A DNA stretch of 64,000 nucleotides from Mya arenaria (taxonomy: Eukaryota; Mollusca; Bivalvia; Myida; Myidae), in NCBI RefSeq assembly GCF_026914265.1, contig NC_069126.1, positions 23,847,473 through 23,911,472 of the forward strand, in the 5' to 3' direction. The number at the start of each line of letters is the position of its first letter. Position 1 is the first letter of the stretch. This document shows, in pieces, positions 1 to 12,040 of the stretch. Both the position numbers and the translations under genes were made by a program. The notes under the pieces were generated by a model. That model worked only from the letters and a program-made list of their open reading frames with translations, had not been told where the DNA came from and searched no databases.

Positions 1-1116
1 CGAATGTGCTACAATTTAGCAGTATGTTCAGTTAACTTTTACCCGTCGTAATGACTATTCAACTCCATTTCTGTGTGATACCCTTTGATATCTGTTAAGC
101 AACTAAATGGTGATATAGACAACTAGCATTATATTTGGGCTTAAAGATGGTGTGCTTCATTCAGCCCAGCCAATACCGAATCATTTTTTCATATCTCGAA
201 CGAAAAACAGACACAGAAAACAGACTTATAAACACTGTTTTGATCGAATGTAGCAACGAACAGGACCAATAAAACAAATCAACCTCGTTCAGTAGTACAT
301 TCATCACAATTCTGATCTCGTTTGTATGAATTAGGGTAAGCTTCACCTCATCCCCGTCTTCCGGATTTAAAAGACAAGTAGTATGCTTGCAAATGTTTTT
401 TAACCATTAAGAATACACTAAAGGATATACTTAAACCAGTTTTTGCATCAATGCGACTACTTAAGAGCATTCGTCTGGACGATAAGCCCCAACCAAATAG
501 GAGTGCTAATATTCATTGATTTGATTAGTTTAAAACTCTCTTAAAGATGCTTTCTTACTCCCAAGTAAGATTTACATCAATTAATGATATTGTTTGAATA
601 TTCCAAAAAGGATGAAGACATGTCGAAAACAATTGTTCTTATAAAGAATCGAGTTGAATTTGAGCGAAATGAGCATAAAACAATGTATTTCTACCCTTTG
701 AGACTAAAGTAGACCACAGTTAATCTTTTAGCATTCACCACATTTTTAATATGTTTAAGCTTTTTGCTATTAAATACAAGATTACAATCTTGTGATCAGT
801 AATTAATATTTTTCATAAATGCATTATTTAGTAAGTAGTTAAAGGTTTATCAGTCAAAAGTTATGTTTGTTATAAATTTGTATGTATTGATTTTGAATAA
901 GTGTCACTTAAAATAATGTGCCATGTTTATTTCTCAATTTGTATCTATCTGTCTCAATATTTAAACTTTTGATGCGTTAATTTGTTTATATAACGATATC
1001 TTATAAACTGGCTCTAGCTTAGTTTGTGAGAAATTGAATCATCAAACAGTATTTGTTAAATCAAAGCACTAAACCGCTGCGTTCTTTTGTTAACTGGCAA
1101 ATTACCACCAAAGTAC
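1..1116. other. Left edge, no exon recognised
   Basis: AT-rich sequence downstream of the last recognisable exon of the secreted-protein gene. It is probably intron or 3' region. Short open frames here (for example 161-346, minus) show no family features and were not accepted. Confidence 0.4.
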
Positions 1117-2338
1117 CTTAGCATAAATATCGGGAGTGGCATACGGAACTGGAGCTGTTGACAAAAAGCACAACTGTCTACGAATGTCCTTGAAAGCGAC
1201 GTAACCCTGAAAAACAAAACACATTTCATATGGACTTGATTTTGATGTATACTGTTGATTGGAACGAGTTGAAATACTTTATTTTGTTTTTGCTAACATC
1301 CCCCGAAGAAGGGTGAGTGATATTGTTTTGTATCCGTCACTGTTTTCTATCTAGTTCGTTTAGTAAACACGTATCTGTCTCGACCTGAAGTCTGTTTATG
1401 CACCGAACTCGATGTAATTCAGGTTACCAGAAAAGCGTCCCATCATAATACCCCCTATATGGATGTATTTATAGCAGTGTTGCGGCTCTTTGATATGTCT
1501 TTTCAATGATGATTATTGGTTAAATAAAGTTTAAATGAGCCATATATTGAGAATGTTTTTTCCTATGTCTTTGACGTTTACCCAGTGCCATTAAACCGGG
1601 TTTATGTTTAAACTTTTTGCTACTGAGCTTGTTTCTGTAGTTTTTCACATAAGTATTGTCAGCTGTTGTTGAAACTTGATAGTAATGTTTGTATGAAAAA
1701 GGAAAAACTGCCGGTAGACATTAGTCTTAATCTATCAATTAATAGCATAGTTTTGGCCCATACCGTGTTGAAATCGTGGAAATTAACAGTTGCCTCGTGG
1801 CCTTTGTACATTGAGACATCTCCAATGACGACAGTTACTGTGTTTTCGATGTCGTCGTAAACTATATCTTGAGCAATCTCCATACCTTCATTGGGGACGT
1901 GTACAAGGCGGTATGTCTGTAAAGAAACAAATGGTACGTTTGAATGTTTATAACTGTGAACGATATATGTAAAGATTTGACAAAGTTTCCAGGTTTATTG
2001 GCAAATTATCATACTATATTTTGACGTTAACAATATAAACATATCAACATGATGGCCAAAACAAGAATTCTTAATATGCATAGGAAACCAACAATACGTA
2101 TCTTCTAGAAAATGACTATGCATACTCAGGCAAAACTAGGAGGATTGATATCGCGATGGGTCTGTCACATACCGCTTAGATTCTTTTTTGACGAACAAAA
2201 CAAAAGATATGAAGTAGAAATTGCACTATTATAACTTACACTATAGCAAAGTTATTCACGAACTGCACTCACCTTAATCTCACATGAAACGAGCATCCCT
2301 AAACTAACGCATACTAAACCAAATAATAGACAGTTCAT
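1117..2338 (-). CDS. Small secreted protein, possible BRICHOS domain (3' end not found)
   Basis: Three coding exons on the minus strand join in frame: 2338-2273, 1916-1764 and 1206-1117, each with AG/GT borders. The start ATG lies directly after an acceptor (TTTCAG|ATG). The first 22 residues, MNCLLFGLVCVSLGMLVSCE, look like a signal peptide. Then comes a beta-rich stretch (TYRLVHVPNEG, NTVTVVIGDVSMYKG, HEATVNFHDFNTGYVAFKDI) followed by a Cys in RRQLCFLS. The pattern of a 'DFNTG..A.KD' segment followed by a Cys is reminiscent of BRICHOS domains, which act as chaperone-like lumenal modules; that assignment is inference. A donor follows 1117, so at least one more exon, expected to hold the second BRICHOS Cys, should lie to the left, but I could not identify it in 1-1116. 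The gene's first exon and promoter lie near 4185-4265. Confidence 0.6.
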
Positions 2339-2439
2339 CTGAAATATAATTGGATGTTAATATGTAATACATGTTAGGTAAAGACTTGTGTATTCATACG
2401 TAGTTTTAAACAATAAGCACTGTTTGGGTGCTATGCTAT

Positions 2440-3310
2440 TGACACAAGTGTTCCTTATATGTCCAAGGCGTTACACTGAGTGCTGATGGTACTTGGCATC
2501 AACATATAGACAATATTATTAGTTCTGCTAGCAAAACCATTGGTTCTATGCATGTTTTTACATATAAATAGCATCGTAAAACCCTGAATCAAATATATAT
2601 ATATCCTACCTAAGACCCATTCTCGAATACGCCTCAATAGGCAGGGAAAATGGTTCAATATATGAAAAGGAAACATTAAAAAAAACTCCAATACGAAGCT
2701 GCACGAATTGTAACCGGACTCACACAATCAGTATCAATGTATCAATTATTAGACTTATCCCGGAAATAGGATGGGATTCATTATCCGACAAAAGAGAAAT
2801 GCAAAAGTAAATTTTAGTATACAGGCATACTCACGGTGAATTGCCTTCGTACTAATCTGAACATTTTCCACCTATCGTGAACGATTCTAATCCTTATAAT
2901 TTGAGAAACAATGACAACTTTCTTCCAATGAATAGACGTTTAGAAATATACAACGCTCAACGTTTCCCTCGTCCTTGTCATTATGGAATTCGCTTGATAT
3001 TAATATAAGGCAATCACCAACTCTTTCGACCTTCAAGCGTAAGTTAAAAAAATCAAACAAATCGCTGTTCCGTCTTTTTATCATTGTGGGGAACGTCGCT
3101 TCTAAGAAACAACTGTAGTGATTAAAACTCCGAATTGTTTCACAAAAACGTTGGAGACTCGCCCTATGTACGCATTTTAACGTAATCGAAGATGTCAAAC
3201 ATTTCTTCTATTCACAGAGCAACGCATACAACAGAAACACAAGACAATTCCACCCATTGAGCTCTGCTAAATATATTTTCGGTCTTAACAACATTTCCGA
3301 TGATTAAAAT
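2440..3310 (+). mobile_element. Non-LTR retrotransposon (LINE) relic, C-terminal part of reverse transcriptase ORF
   Basis: The plus strand reads, with several stops and frame changes, a typical C-terminal region of a LINE reverse transcriptase: LSADGTWHQHIDNIISSASK, then a stretch resembling LNQIYISYLRPILEYAS, EAARIVTGLT, and the usual 'WNSLD....SPTLSTFKRKLK' end near 2985-3050. The piece lies in the first intron of the secreted-protein gene, on the opposite strand. It lacks the catalytic domain and is dead. The family (CR1/jockey-like) is not resolved. Confidence 0.75.
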
Positions 3311-4184
3311 GTCTGCGTATTTTTTTGAGAAATTCATTGTTACATCAAAAATACAAATCGTTTAAAGTAAATCTCTCTTCTTTCAATATTTCCCTTCCTC
3401 ACACCTTTCACTAAACTTTTACATTCCATTTTTAACAAATAAACAGATAAACAATACACTTTTATTTAAACATTAAAATATTACTTTAAAAAACGCCTTT
3501 GCTTGGTAACTTATTGGATGCTTTGGGAAAGGGCCGTAACTGATGATGGTATAACTGACGTGGCCCAATCTCTTTGCATGTTGATATTTAGTTATTTGTC
3601 TCAAATTCTATGTAACCTTGTTTATGTTGTATTGATTGTTACATCGTATTTACATTATTGCATTAAAATATTATTAAACTAAAATACGTCCCAAATTTCT
3701 CGAAAGAAGCTGAAGGTACTTATCAGTTCTATTAGTAAACGTTAACAAAATAAAATTATTTTCATTTTTAGTTTCAAAGGACCAATTTATATCAACTCAA
3801 AAATAGAGTGCTCTGTCTGCTCCGGGATCTAAGATTGTTCGAAAAATTCAGGGCTGGCATTCAATATTTCAATATTAGTCTTAATTGGAACTAAGAACCC
3901 GCTAAACGGATTACTTTTTTATTAATAACTGACCAAAAGAGTGAATTAAGATAATGATGTATGGCATAAGATTGACTTAAGTTGCATATTGAATACCACC
4001 CCTGCCCATTTTTCTAATACTAATGATGATACTTTTATTATAGTACAAAAAGTTAATTCATTCACAACATGGTTCACTACCATTGCTGCATAAGGCATCT
4101 TATGTGAAATACCATGCTAATCCTGACACCATGGTATCAACCTATTCAACCAGATAACACCAAGAGTATCAGAAGTTAACTTAC
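3311..4184. other. Rest of intron 1 of the secreted-protein gene
   Basis: AT-rich sequence between the LINE relic and the non-coding first exon. I see no gene in it. Confidence 0.4.
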
Positions 4185-4302
4185 CTTCAGGCTGCACAAA
4201 GGTAAACAAACCAAGGATCTTTTGGGTTGTCTTGGAACGTCTTAGCTCCGTAATGCTTTATATACCTTTTGATTACCACAAAGCCTGCGCTGCTTTATAT
4301 AC
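4185..4302 (-). promoter_or_regulatory. TATA promoter and non-coding first exon of the secreted-protein gene
   Basis: On the minus strand a TATA box (GTATATAAAGC, 4255-4265) stands about 70 bp upstream of a consensus donor (CTGAAG|GTAAGT, exon end at 4185). Transcription would start near 4228-4235, giving a first exon of about 45 nt without an ATG that fits the downstream frame. An identical GTATATAAAGC occurs 37 bp further upstream at 4292-4302. Intron 1 would run from 4184 to the acceptor just before the start codon at 2338. Confidence 0.55.
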
Positions 4303-7300
4303 GTTTTGTTTAGGACAATGTGACCTGCGGAGACCCAATTAGTTTAAAAAAAGTAGTAAAAAAGTGATTTATTTCATGGAGCTAACCGCAGAGTTACACT
4401 AGTAACAACAATGTGACAACAGTTGATTGATTACTTGAAGCTAGGTAAACGGTGGACAGTCAATGGTGGGAAAGCAGGTCACACGCACCTGCACATTACG
4501 TTATTTTATATCACATGAACCAGCTCAAACAAGTCCACGATGGCAAGCCTATGGTGAACAATTTTGGTATTTTTCATTATAATTGTTTTGCATTTTTCCC
4601 CGACAGAGTTTCATTTATAGCATTTTTTAAATAATTATGCCTGTCATTTCTCTAAAACGGACGTGCAACTGGCGTCATGATGTATAGTATTTTAAGATCA
4701 ATTTTACGTCAAAGAGTTCCTAAAAATGCGTCTTTGACGATTACTATTTTATTGTTTGTATTGCATAAATATAAATGTAACAGCACTACATATACTTGTT
4801 ATCATTATCTATATATTAGTTATAATACACTACATATCCTAATTGTAATACACTACATATATTAGGGATACTACTAGTTGTAATACCCTACATATACTAC
4901 CACATCTACTGTCGAACAACCACCAATGTTGCTTCTAACAGTCACACAGGTTCAGCGTAGTGAAGCTTTCAATACTGTCAAACCTGTATTAAGTGCCCAC
5001 CCTTGGGAAATGATCAAAGTGGCTGCTTAAGACAGGTGGCCACTTAATCCAGGTTTGACATTTCCGACACTTAAGCTTTATTCAGAGATGGAGTATGTAT
5101 CTTAACCACCACCTCACACCACAATCAGTAACATCTGTATCAATATTATTGAAGAAGGTTGTACAATCATTATTATACACTGTAACGGCATGACTGTCCA
5201 TCTGTGTTTCAGCTGAGTTTGAATTATTGAATTCCTTTGTACTCAAGATGTAATTGTCTAAACTCCCCATTTCGCTTTAATGTTTACTGTTTTTAAAACT
5301 GTTTGACCTATTTTAAATGTATTTTTAATGTATTACATCCTATTTGATTTCTAGAACTGGTTAATTGCTTTCCACAGTACTTTTGGTCATCAATCATCGG
5401 GACTCATATGTTTGCGGATACAAAATGATGTTGTTAACATTATAACACGCAATTTGTTGTGTCTTAATACTTATTTTCCATTCTGTATCCGGAAAGGCAC
5501 AGTATTTTTAGCAGTTTGATGTTTTAAGTATATCACATGATTCTGTGCATCTGTTGTTCGGTTTGTTGCATAGGACCAGGTGATATTATAACTTATCCAG
5601 TGGTTTCTGCTTGGGCAGTGACCCCAAAATGGGAAATTTCAACGTGCTGTTGTGCATGAAAGGGAGATATTTTCATACAAAAATACATATCTATTAATAA
5701 CCATACTCAAGTTAAAATGAACATGTATGCGTAGGAACGTAATTTCTCTTTCAAATAGTTCTTAGATTGTGATTAAAAGAAACTGTGAGAAACTAAGAAG
5801 AGGCCATTTAAAAAGAGGTTTGTTTTACATTTTCTATTTTGTTAATATGTCAAGACCATTTATAATATAAAACATCATACGTTGATGTAGTACAAAAAAT
5901 AGTATATTCACAATACATATAATTATAAATTGACCATTTTATTTAAACATCACCAAGAATTGAGTGTCCGTGACGTATTATTTACACTTATAATCATTTG
6001 ATTTATAATGAACAATCATTTCTGGGGTTGAGAACCTCTTGAGAATCCATTTCGCTTTAATATTGAAATATTTTGTTTGTGATAATTTAAAGTCTCAATG
6101 CTGATGCAAATCCTTGATGTAGGGTCCGCGACTATGTAATGTCCGTTACACGGCCAACAGTTTTTCCCACTTTTGTTCTTGATCAAAAGTTTTTACCCAA
6201 GGGCTGGATGGAGTATATATCAAGAAGTCCTAACACATACACTATTCAATACCTTTTGATTTTTATGGTTTCTATAATGTCAGAAATAGGAAAATTTAAG
6301 GGTTTTCTCATGCAAAAAAAATATATCAAGACATGCAATACACATACATGCAATCATAAACAAACAATATAAGTTTATCATTTTTAAAAGTCAACTCTTG
6401 ACTTTTTTAATGTTCCTACCCTATCACCAGGAATGAGGAGTATTTATTACATGCTCTCCGGTTGTTTTTAGAGATTTTTAGCGAAGTAGGAATAAACATT
6501 TTGATAGTTTTCAGTTTTGAAATTTGAACTACAAAGTGCAATTCAAACGTCAGCAGCGCGCTTATGATTCACAATTATATTTCAGCAGATTACGGGATAA
6601 CCAGAGCTTTTCTGGTGCTGACGATTAAATCCTGCCTAAAGTCAAAGCAGATGTTGACTTATAACCATTTCCATGAAACATATTCTTTAAATCAATTTTC
6701 CTTTCGCATTAACATAAATAATACGTATAAAAGAACTTGATAATGTTTGTTTTTTGCTAAGTATGACTTATTAAAAGTGATTACTTTCGAAACTGGCATG
6801 TAATCCGTTATATGACGTTTGAGTATGTTTATTTTATACAGTAAAGAGCACTAGATAAAATACAATCTTCGTCTGAGTATAGGGGATGACCTTGCGCTGA
6901 AAAACCTGTTTACAAATCTAGAGAAGTTCTTTCAAAACAACATACGTATATCAAAATAAACTGGTTAATTATTCAAGGAACTCATAAACAGAATATTTGA
7001 GCGTTTAATATTGTGTTAATGTAGTAGTTACTGTCAATTATGTAGTACAACAATTTAAAAAATATGTTGTTGTTGTGTTTTTCTTTCCATTTTTAAAACA
7101 AACGTAATGCAATCTACATGATAACTTGTATTTTGATTGACTTTATACTGATGGGTAGATACTTTGACTAATTACCATTCAGTTATACTAACTCAGTCTT
7201 GCAATACTTGTTTAAAACTGGTGAAAATATTTTTTCACTAAAATCATTCAATATTTTCAAAACCAGGCAAGCTATAATTGTTCTCAATAAGGCATAATTA

Positions 7301-8087
7301 TATGTGATTATCTTGGTCACACAATAAACACACGTGAAGAAAATGATTTAATAATATTCATATATAAATCACTGAAATGCAGTTTTAATTACAGCAGAAC
7401 TGTTGCTCGTATAACTGTAACAACAATTTGAAGAATAGTCTTAATAATAGGCTCAATCGGTCCTAACTCAACAAACAATAGTTAAATATACAAAGTATAT
7501 CTTCATCACTACATTTTCATGAACCAATTGAGAGGTTGCGACGACGTGTTGCAGTTTGATAGTCGTTTGCGAACTTTAACTTTTATGTTGTACTGTAAGC
7601 TCGCTGATACCAGCATGGATATCTCACCTCGTGCGATGTTAGATGTCATTCTACGCTTGTGTATTGTACACATAAATGTGTGACGTAGTTCACGAAAAAT
7701 AGTCCTTATAATTAGTATTTCGCACCTTTCCATTGTATCTCAATCATTTTTCGTCTGTTTTATTACTTCATTGATATACATTTTTATGGCCGATAATAAT
7801 GTAGAAATCGACGGTTGTCCCTGCATAAACTGGTTTTCTTTAAACTGTATTACATTTCATTCTGAAATATATTAGACTGAACAAACAGTTCAATGTTTTA
7901 TTATTTGCGCATTGACATAGTTTCTATATGTAACGTGCGACACCAACAAGGCCAATAGATCCCTTCAGAGAAAAGCATGTTCGACCGAAACGGGGTCCAC
8001 TGGTCTTTATTTACTGTAAATTCGCAATCCACACAGAGCCCGTGCTTTGCTAATTTGCACATTTCCAACCAAGTAAACATACATACT
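4303..8087. other. Intergenic, no gene recognised
   Basis: AT-rich sequence without exon-like conserved motifs on either strand. It contains one small inverted-repeat element at 4975-5060 and some short TA-rich direct repeats around 4780-4900. Confidence 0.5.
4975..5060. mobile_element. Short inverted-repeat (MITE-like) element, 86 bp
   Basis: Ends TGTCAAACCTGTATTAAGTG and CACTTAATCCAGGTTTGACA are near-perfect inverted repeats of 20 bp around a centre that is itself partly palindromic (GTGGCTGCTTAAG / GGTGGCCACTTAA). There is no coding capacity. This is the form expected of a small non-autonomous DNA element. Confidence 0.6.
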
Positions 8088-8249
8088 ATGAACGTTCTTC
8101 CGTCTATAACGGAAAGTCATACTATGGACGCACATCCGCCGCCTACAGCGGACCGTTACATTATTATGAACGCACATCCGCCGCCTACAGCGGACCGTTA
8201 CATTAGTATGAACGCACATCCACCGCCTACAGCAGACCGTTCCATATAG
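8088..8249 (+). repeat. 42-bp tandem repeat, about 4 units
   Basis: Units begin at ATG triplets at 8088, 8124, 8166 and 8208. The last three are spaced by exactly 42 bp (14 codons); the first is more diverged and shorter (36 bp). Because the period is a multiple of three, one plus-strand frame reads the repeated peptide MNAHPPPTADRYI. The units are GC-richer (CATCCGCCGCCTACAGCGGA) than the surroundings and contain an internal palindrome CCGC..GCGG. Confidence 0.8.
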
Positions 8250-9600
8250 TTTATTTAGGAATTTAAGCAAAAATAAAATATATATTTTTCATTCATTTAA
8301 TAATTGGATTTTACATTGTTTACAGAGTTTACATTGTGCTGTGTTGATTGAGGCGTAGACTGCAGATAAACAAAAAATACTCGAGGAGGATATTAGTGAA
8401 CAGTCAATCAGACAATTAGTAATATTTAACCGCAAAATTGTTGTTAAGTTTCTTTTTTATTGCTCGTTTTCAATGCATGTAGCTTTTGTTCAAAGAAAAT
8501 AGTGGCTTGCTGAAGCTTATGCTGGTGTTAGTGATGCACATTTAATTACTGCTAATAAACCTCTCATAAAAACAGACGGCTATTTTTAAATTAGCGTTCG
8601 TACTTTAAATAAGAATACATACACAAGGTTTCGCCTGTACTGGTTACGGACCACTTTTTCGCATGTACCAAATATTCGCCCATTGTGTAAGGTCCTTGTT
8701 AAGCAATTTCATTATCATTGGTTATCATACAACTGTTTGTTTTTTGTTTAAATAAAGCTTCCCAGTCGGTCAATTAACTAAGTCTGGAACACCCTTTGAG
8801 GAACTGAGGAATATAAGTAAATAATAAATTTTGTGCTTGTTGCCAGCTTTAATAAGGAATTCTTTGTCAGAAAATGTAACCAATCAACCTGTCCTTTTTT
8901 TCAAAACTGTATACATAATAAATCATCCATTACAATTTAAACACATGATCCACAAAAATGAAATACGAAAGCCTTTACGGAAAAGATGACGAATATACAG
9001 ACAAGCCAAGCGTTCTATTTGGATTTCCATTGGGGTATTTATAATCAACGCCGTACTTATGTTACCAACCTTGTAAAACTTGTCATCCCTTCACGTTATT
9101 GACAATCATACCGGTCATTATTAATATCTTTCGGGCCCTTTCGGGCTCAGGCAAATACAGCTAAACTCGGACAAATAACTAGGCCAATATGAAATCAGCT
9201 AATTAATAACATTATATTATTGCTACAGCCTCTGAAACGCAGAAGACAACACGTCCTGGGTTTGTAAATAGCTTTGTTTACTGAAAGAAATATTAATGGT
9301 AATATCACATCCCCTTAAATACTTCTTTAACCCTAATCTCCGGTCTGGTGAAGTGTCCGCGTTTACAAATGTCTGTGCCTAAGAAGTCCGATTTTCGTCT
9401 GATCCTCAAGACGACAGATATAATCGTCAAATATATTTGCTATATACAGTGTTATCAGCAAAATTTAGAAAGAATCCAACACAAATACATCTTCATCTTC
9501 TTTCAAAAGATTGATTCTTAACCCCTTTTCAGTTGTTGGTTGATTCCAAGATAATCTACCATAAACCAACTGTTTTCTATTTTAAGTTAAGCTAACTATG
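8250..9600. other. Intergenic, nothing recognised
   Basis: AT-rich DNA without conserved reading frames, RNA genes or clear repeats. Confidence 0.5.
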
Positions 9601-9609
9601 TTTCGCCAT

Positions 9610-10760
9610 TGATGAATGCAAGGAATTCAGGGCAATTTTGTGATATTTCTAAAGCTTTTGATCGCGTTTGTCACAAATATCTTTTCAAGTTTCAACAAAG
9701 TGGCATTTTAAGCATAACTCCCGTGGCTTACTGATATTCTTATCGACAAAAATAAATGTGTTGTTCTTTCTAGCTTACACTTTGATACGATTGCGGGCGT
9801 CCCACAAGGCTCTATTATCGGTACCCTTCTGTTCCTAGTGTATATAAACGGCATGATTCGTGAAAAACGGTCACTTATCTTTTTTGCAGATGATATTGCG
9901 CTTTACATTATTGTAGAGTAACTTACTTGTGCAGGAGGTAAACTTAACGATTTTATTTGTATGGTTCGGATGATTCCTACCTGGGCAGAAAGATGGCTCG
10001 TGCCCTTTAATCCTGCGAAAACAATGACGCTCATTTTCTCTTGAAAGACCAACTAACAAGTGCATCCATCTGTTTACAAAATAATATACAAATCAACGAA
10101 TTAACCTCTCACATACATTTGGGAGTCAGGCTGGCACGAGCATTTAGATTCTATCAAGCAATATATCTGGGAGCGTACACACACCATGCGAGCTTTCAAA
10201 TATTTCCTTGACCGAAGAAAAATATTTTCTTGATTAACTATACATATTTCGGAAGACCATAACCTGAGTATGATGACGTTTTCAATCACAAGAGGATGGG
10301 GAATCCAACGTGAAGCTGCACAACCTGTACACCGAGACTGCACTTTAAGATAGTCTTTTAAGGATGGAACACGTATATACCAATGGCAAAATATCATCCT
10401 ATTTTTTTAAAAGATGTGTTTTAAAAAGCATATTATAGAAATTCATTTTTGTCAGTGTGGGGAAATTGAAGACACCTTCACCTACTTCTACCAACGTCCA
10501 CTATATATTGACATCAGATTTATCCTATTTGATAAAGTTTTACTTTACTTTTTTTGACCCGTGTCACTCGAACTCATTCTGTTTGGTTTCAAGGACACCG
10601 TGGATCAGTCGAACTCTTCCGTCTTAAAACAAGATTCTGAACGTTTCAAACTTAATAGGAAAAGACCTCCTATGATTACCACTTGACAGGTCACAATTCT
10701 CTACTTTCGTCTCTATCTTTACATTAGCAACCTTTCTAACATCCAATTACGTCAAACTAT
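9610..10760 (+). mobile_element. Non-LTR retrotransposon (LINE) relic, reverse transcriptase core
   Basis: The plus strand shows the hallmarks of a LINE reverse transcriptase in order: DISKAFDRVCHKYL near 9635-9690, AGVPQGSIIGTLLFLVYING near 9793-9852, and the catalytic FFADDIALY near 9880-9905. After that come PTWAERWLVPFNPAKT and a decayed C-terminal region to about 10500. Several stops and frame changes interrupt it, so it is inactive. It is probably related to the relic at 2440-3310, which keeps a more C-terminal part. The 5' end, the endonuclease and the true 3' end are not visible. Confidence 0.8.
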
Positions 10761-11014
10761 TTTAATAGTTTAAATTATGCATTAAATTAAGCACTAGATA
10801 TTTCATTCTCATTTTCATAAATCAAAATGTATTTAAAGCAGCTTGAATTAATAACAGAATCGAGATATTCTGCCTGAAATACTTATATAATAAATATAAC
10901 ACCTTGTACATGAACATTATTATGTTATATAACCTGGGATGTCCATTCAAAGAGAGACAGGGTATAGCGCATGGATCTGTTTGTTCCTACCTACTGTTAC
11001 CAATTTGAACACTT

Positions 11015-11097
11015 TCTTCTGGTGTGGCGCGGTCGGGGATTGAGCCTGTGAACTTCCATACCCGAAGCAGACGTTTAACCACTAATTTTCGGGCAGG
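11015..11097 (-). mobile_element. tRNA-derived SINE head or tRNA-like relic
   Basis: On the minus strand the sequence has an A-box-like TTAGTGGTTAAACGTCTGCT followed at tRNA-like spacing by a B-box-like GGCTCAATCCCCGACC and then GCGCCACACC. This resembles a decayed tRNA half as found at the head of tRNA-derived SINEs. The stems do not pair well enough for a working tRNA. The 3' extent of the element is unclear. Confidence 0.45.
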
Positions 11098-12040
11098 TTA
11101 TGTAAGACCATGTAGGAGTGGTCAAGCTATGGCTGGTTACCACGGACAAACGCGTAATCCAGCCAGGACAGACAGGGAAGCGGCTGATATTATTTCATCT
11201 CGCCATTGAATACAATAAAAAAACAAGGGAAATACTTTTTCATTGATTTATTCTCTAAACGTTAGCTATTCGCATGTTATAATGAACTATAAATCAATCA
11301 TATATGCATACGATATCTCACATCATAATTATGGTATCAGCAAGCATGCGTGGAATATAAGTGAATTTTATATGGAAATAAACATACCATTTACCTAAGC
11401 GCATATTCCAGTAGTCGAAATCGGCACAAGCCGAATCAACAGCGGAGTTGTAAAAATGGGGTTGTTATTTATGACATATAGGGCTTATTCAGGAAAATAA
11501 CATGAAACCTTGGAAACTTAAAACTTTATACGCTAATTATTCATGTTCATTAGATAAGTCCTATGGATTTAGGGGTAAATAGGTCAGTGTCATGGTGACC
11601 TTGACTACAAAGACTGTAGGTGTTCCTGACAGGCAACACATCCGATTCGTGGAATCTTGTCTTATGATATGAAGGTTGGGCTGGCTCGCCAAAGGATACA
11701 TTTTTTACTCAATATGAATGGCGAGCTGGCTATGTTGTTATGCCTGTTGAGTTTATGCTCGTATTTGTGTCTCCAGTCATAATTCTGCTGTTGTAATTTG
11801 AAAAAAACAGTTTAGTCTTTACGTAAGAACCTTTTTATTTTAGTTGTTATTTATATTTTAAAAACAAAATATCTTCCGTTTCAGCACTCACAGTCCTTTG
11901 ATCACCGTAAGCAGTGAATTGGAAAAGAATCAGTTTATACTCGTCGAATGAGTTAACCCAATGGCAAGGATTAATTCCCCCATGAACATCTCGAATGGGT
12001 TGTATAATTATGTACATATACATTCACTTATTAAATACAG
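11098..12040. other. Intergenic, no gene recognised
   Basis: AT-rich spacer to the 3' side of the thioesterase-like pseudogene. No features beyond a minus-strand AATAAA at about 12043-12048, which may serve that gene. Confidence 0.4.
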
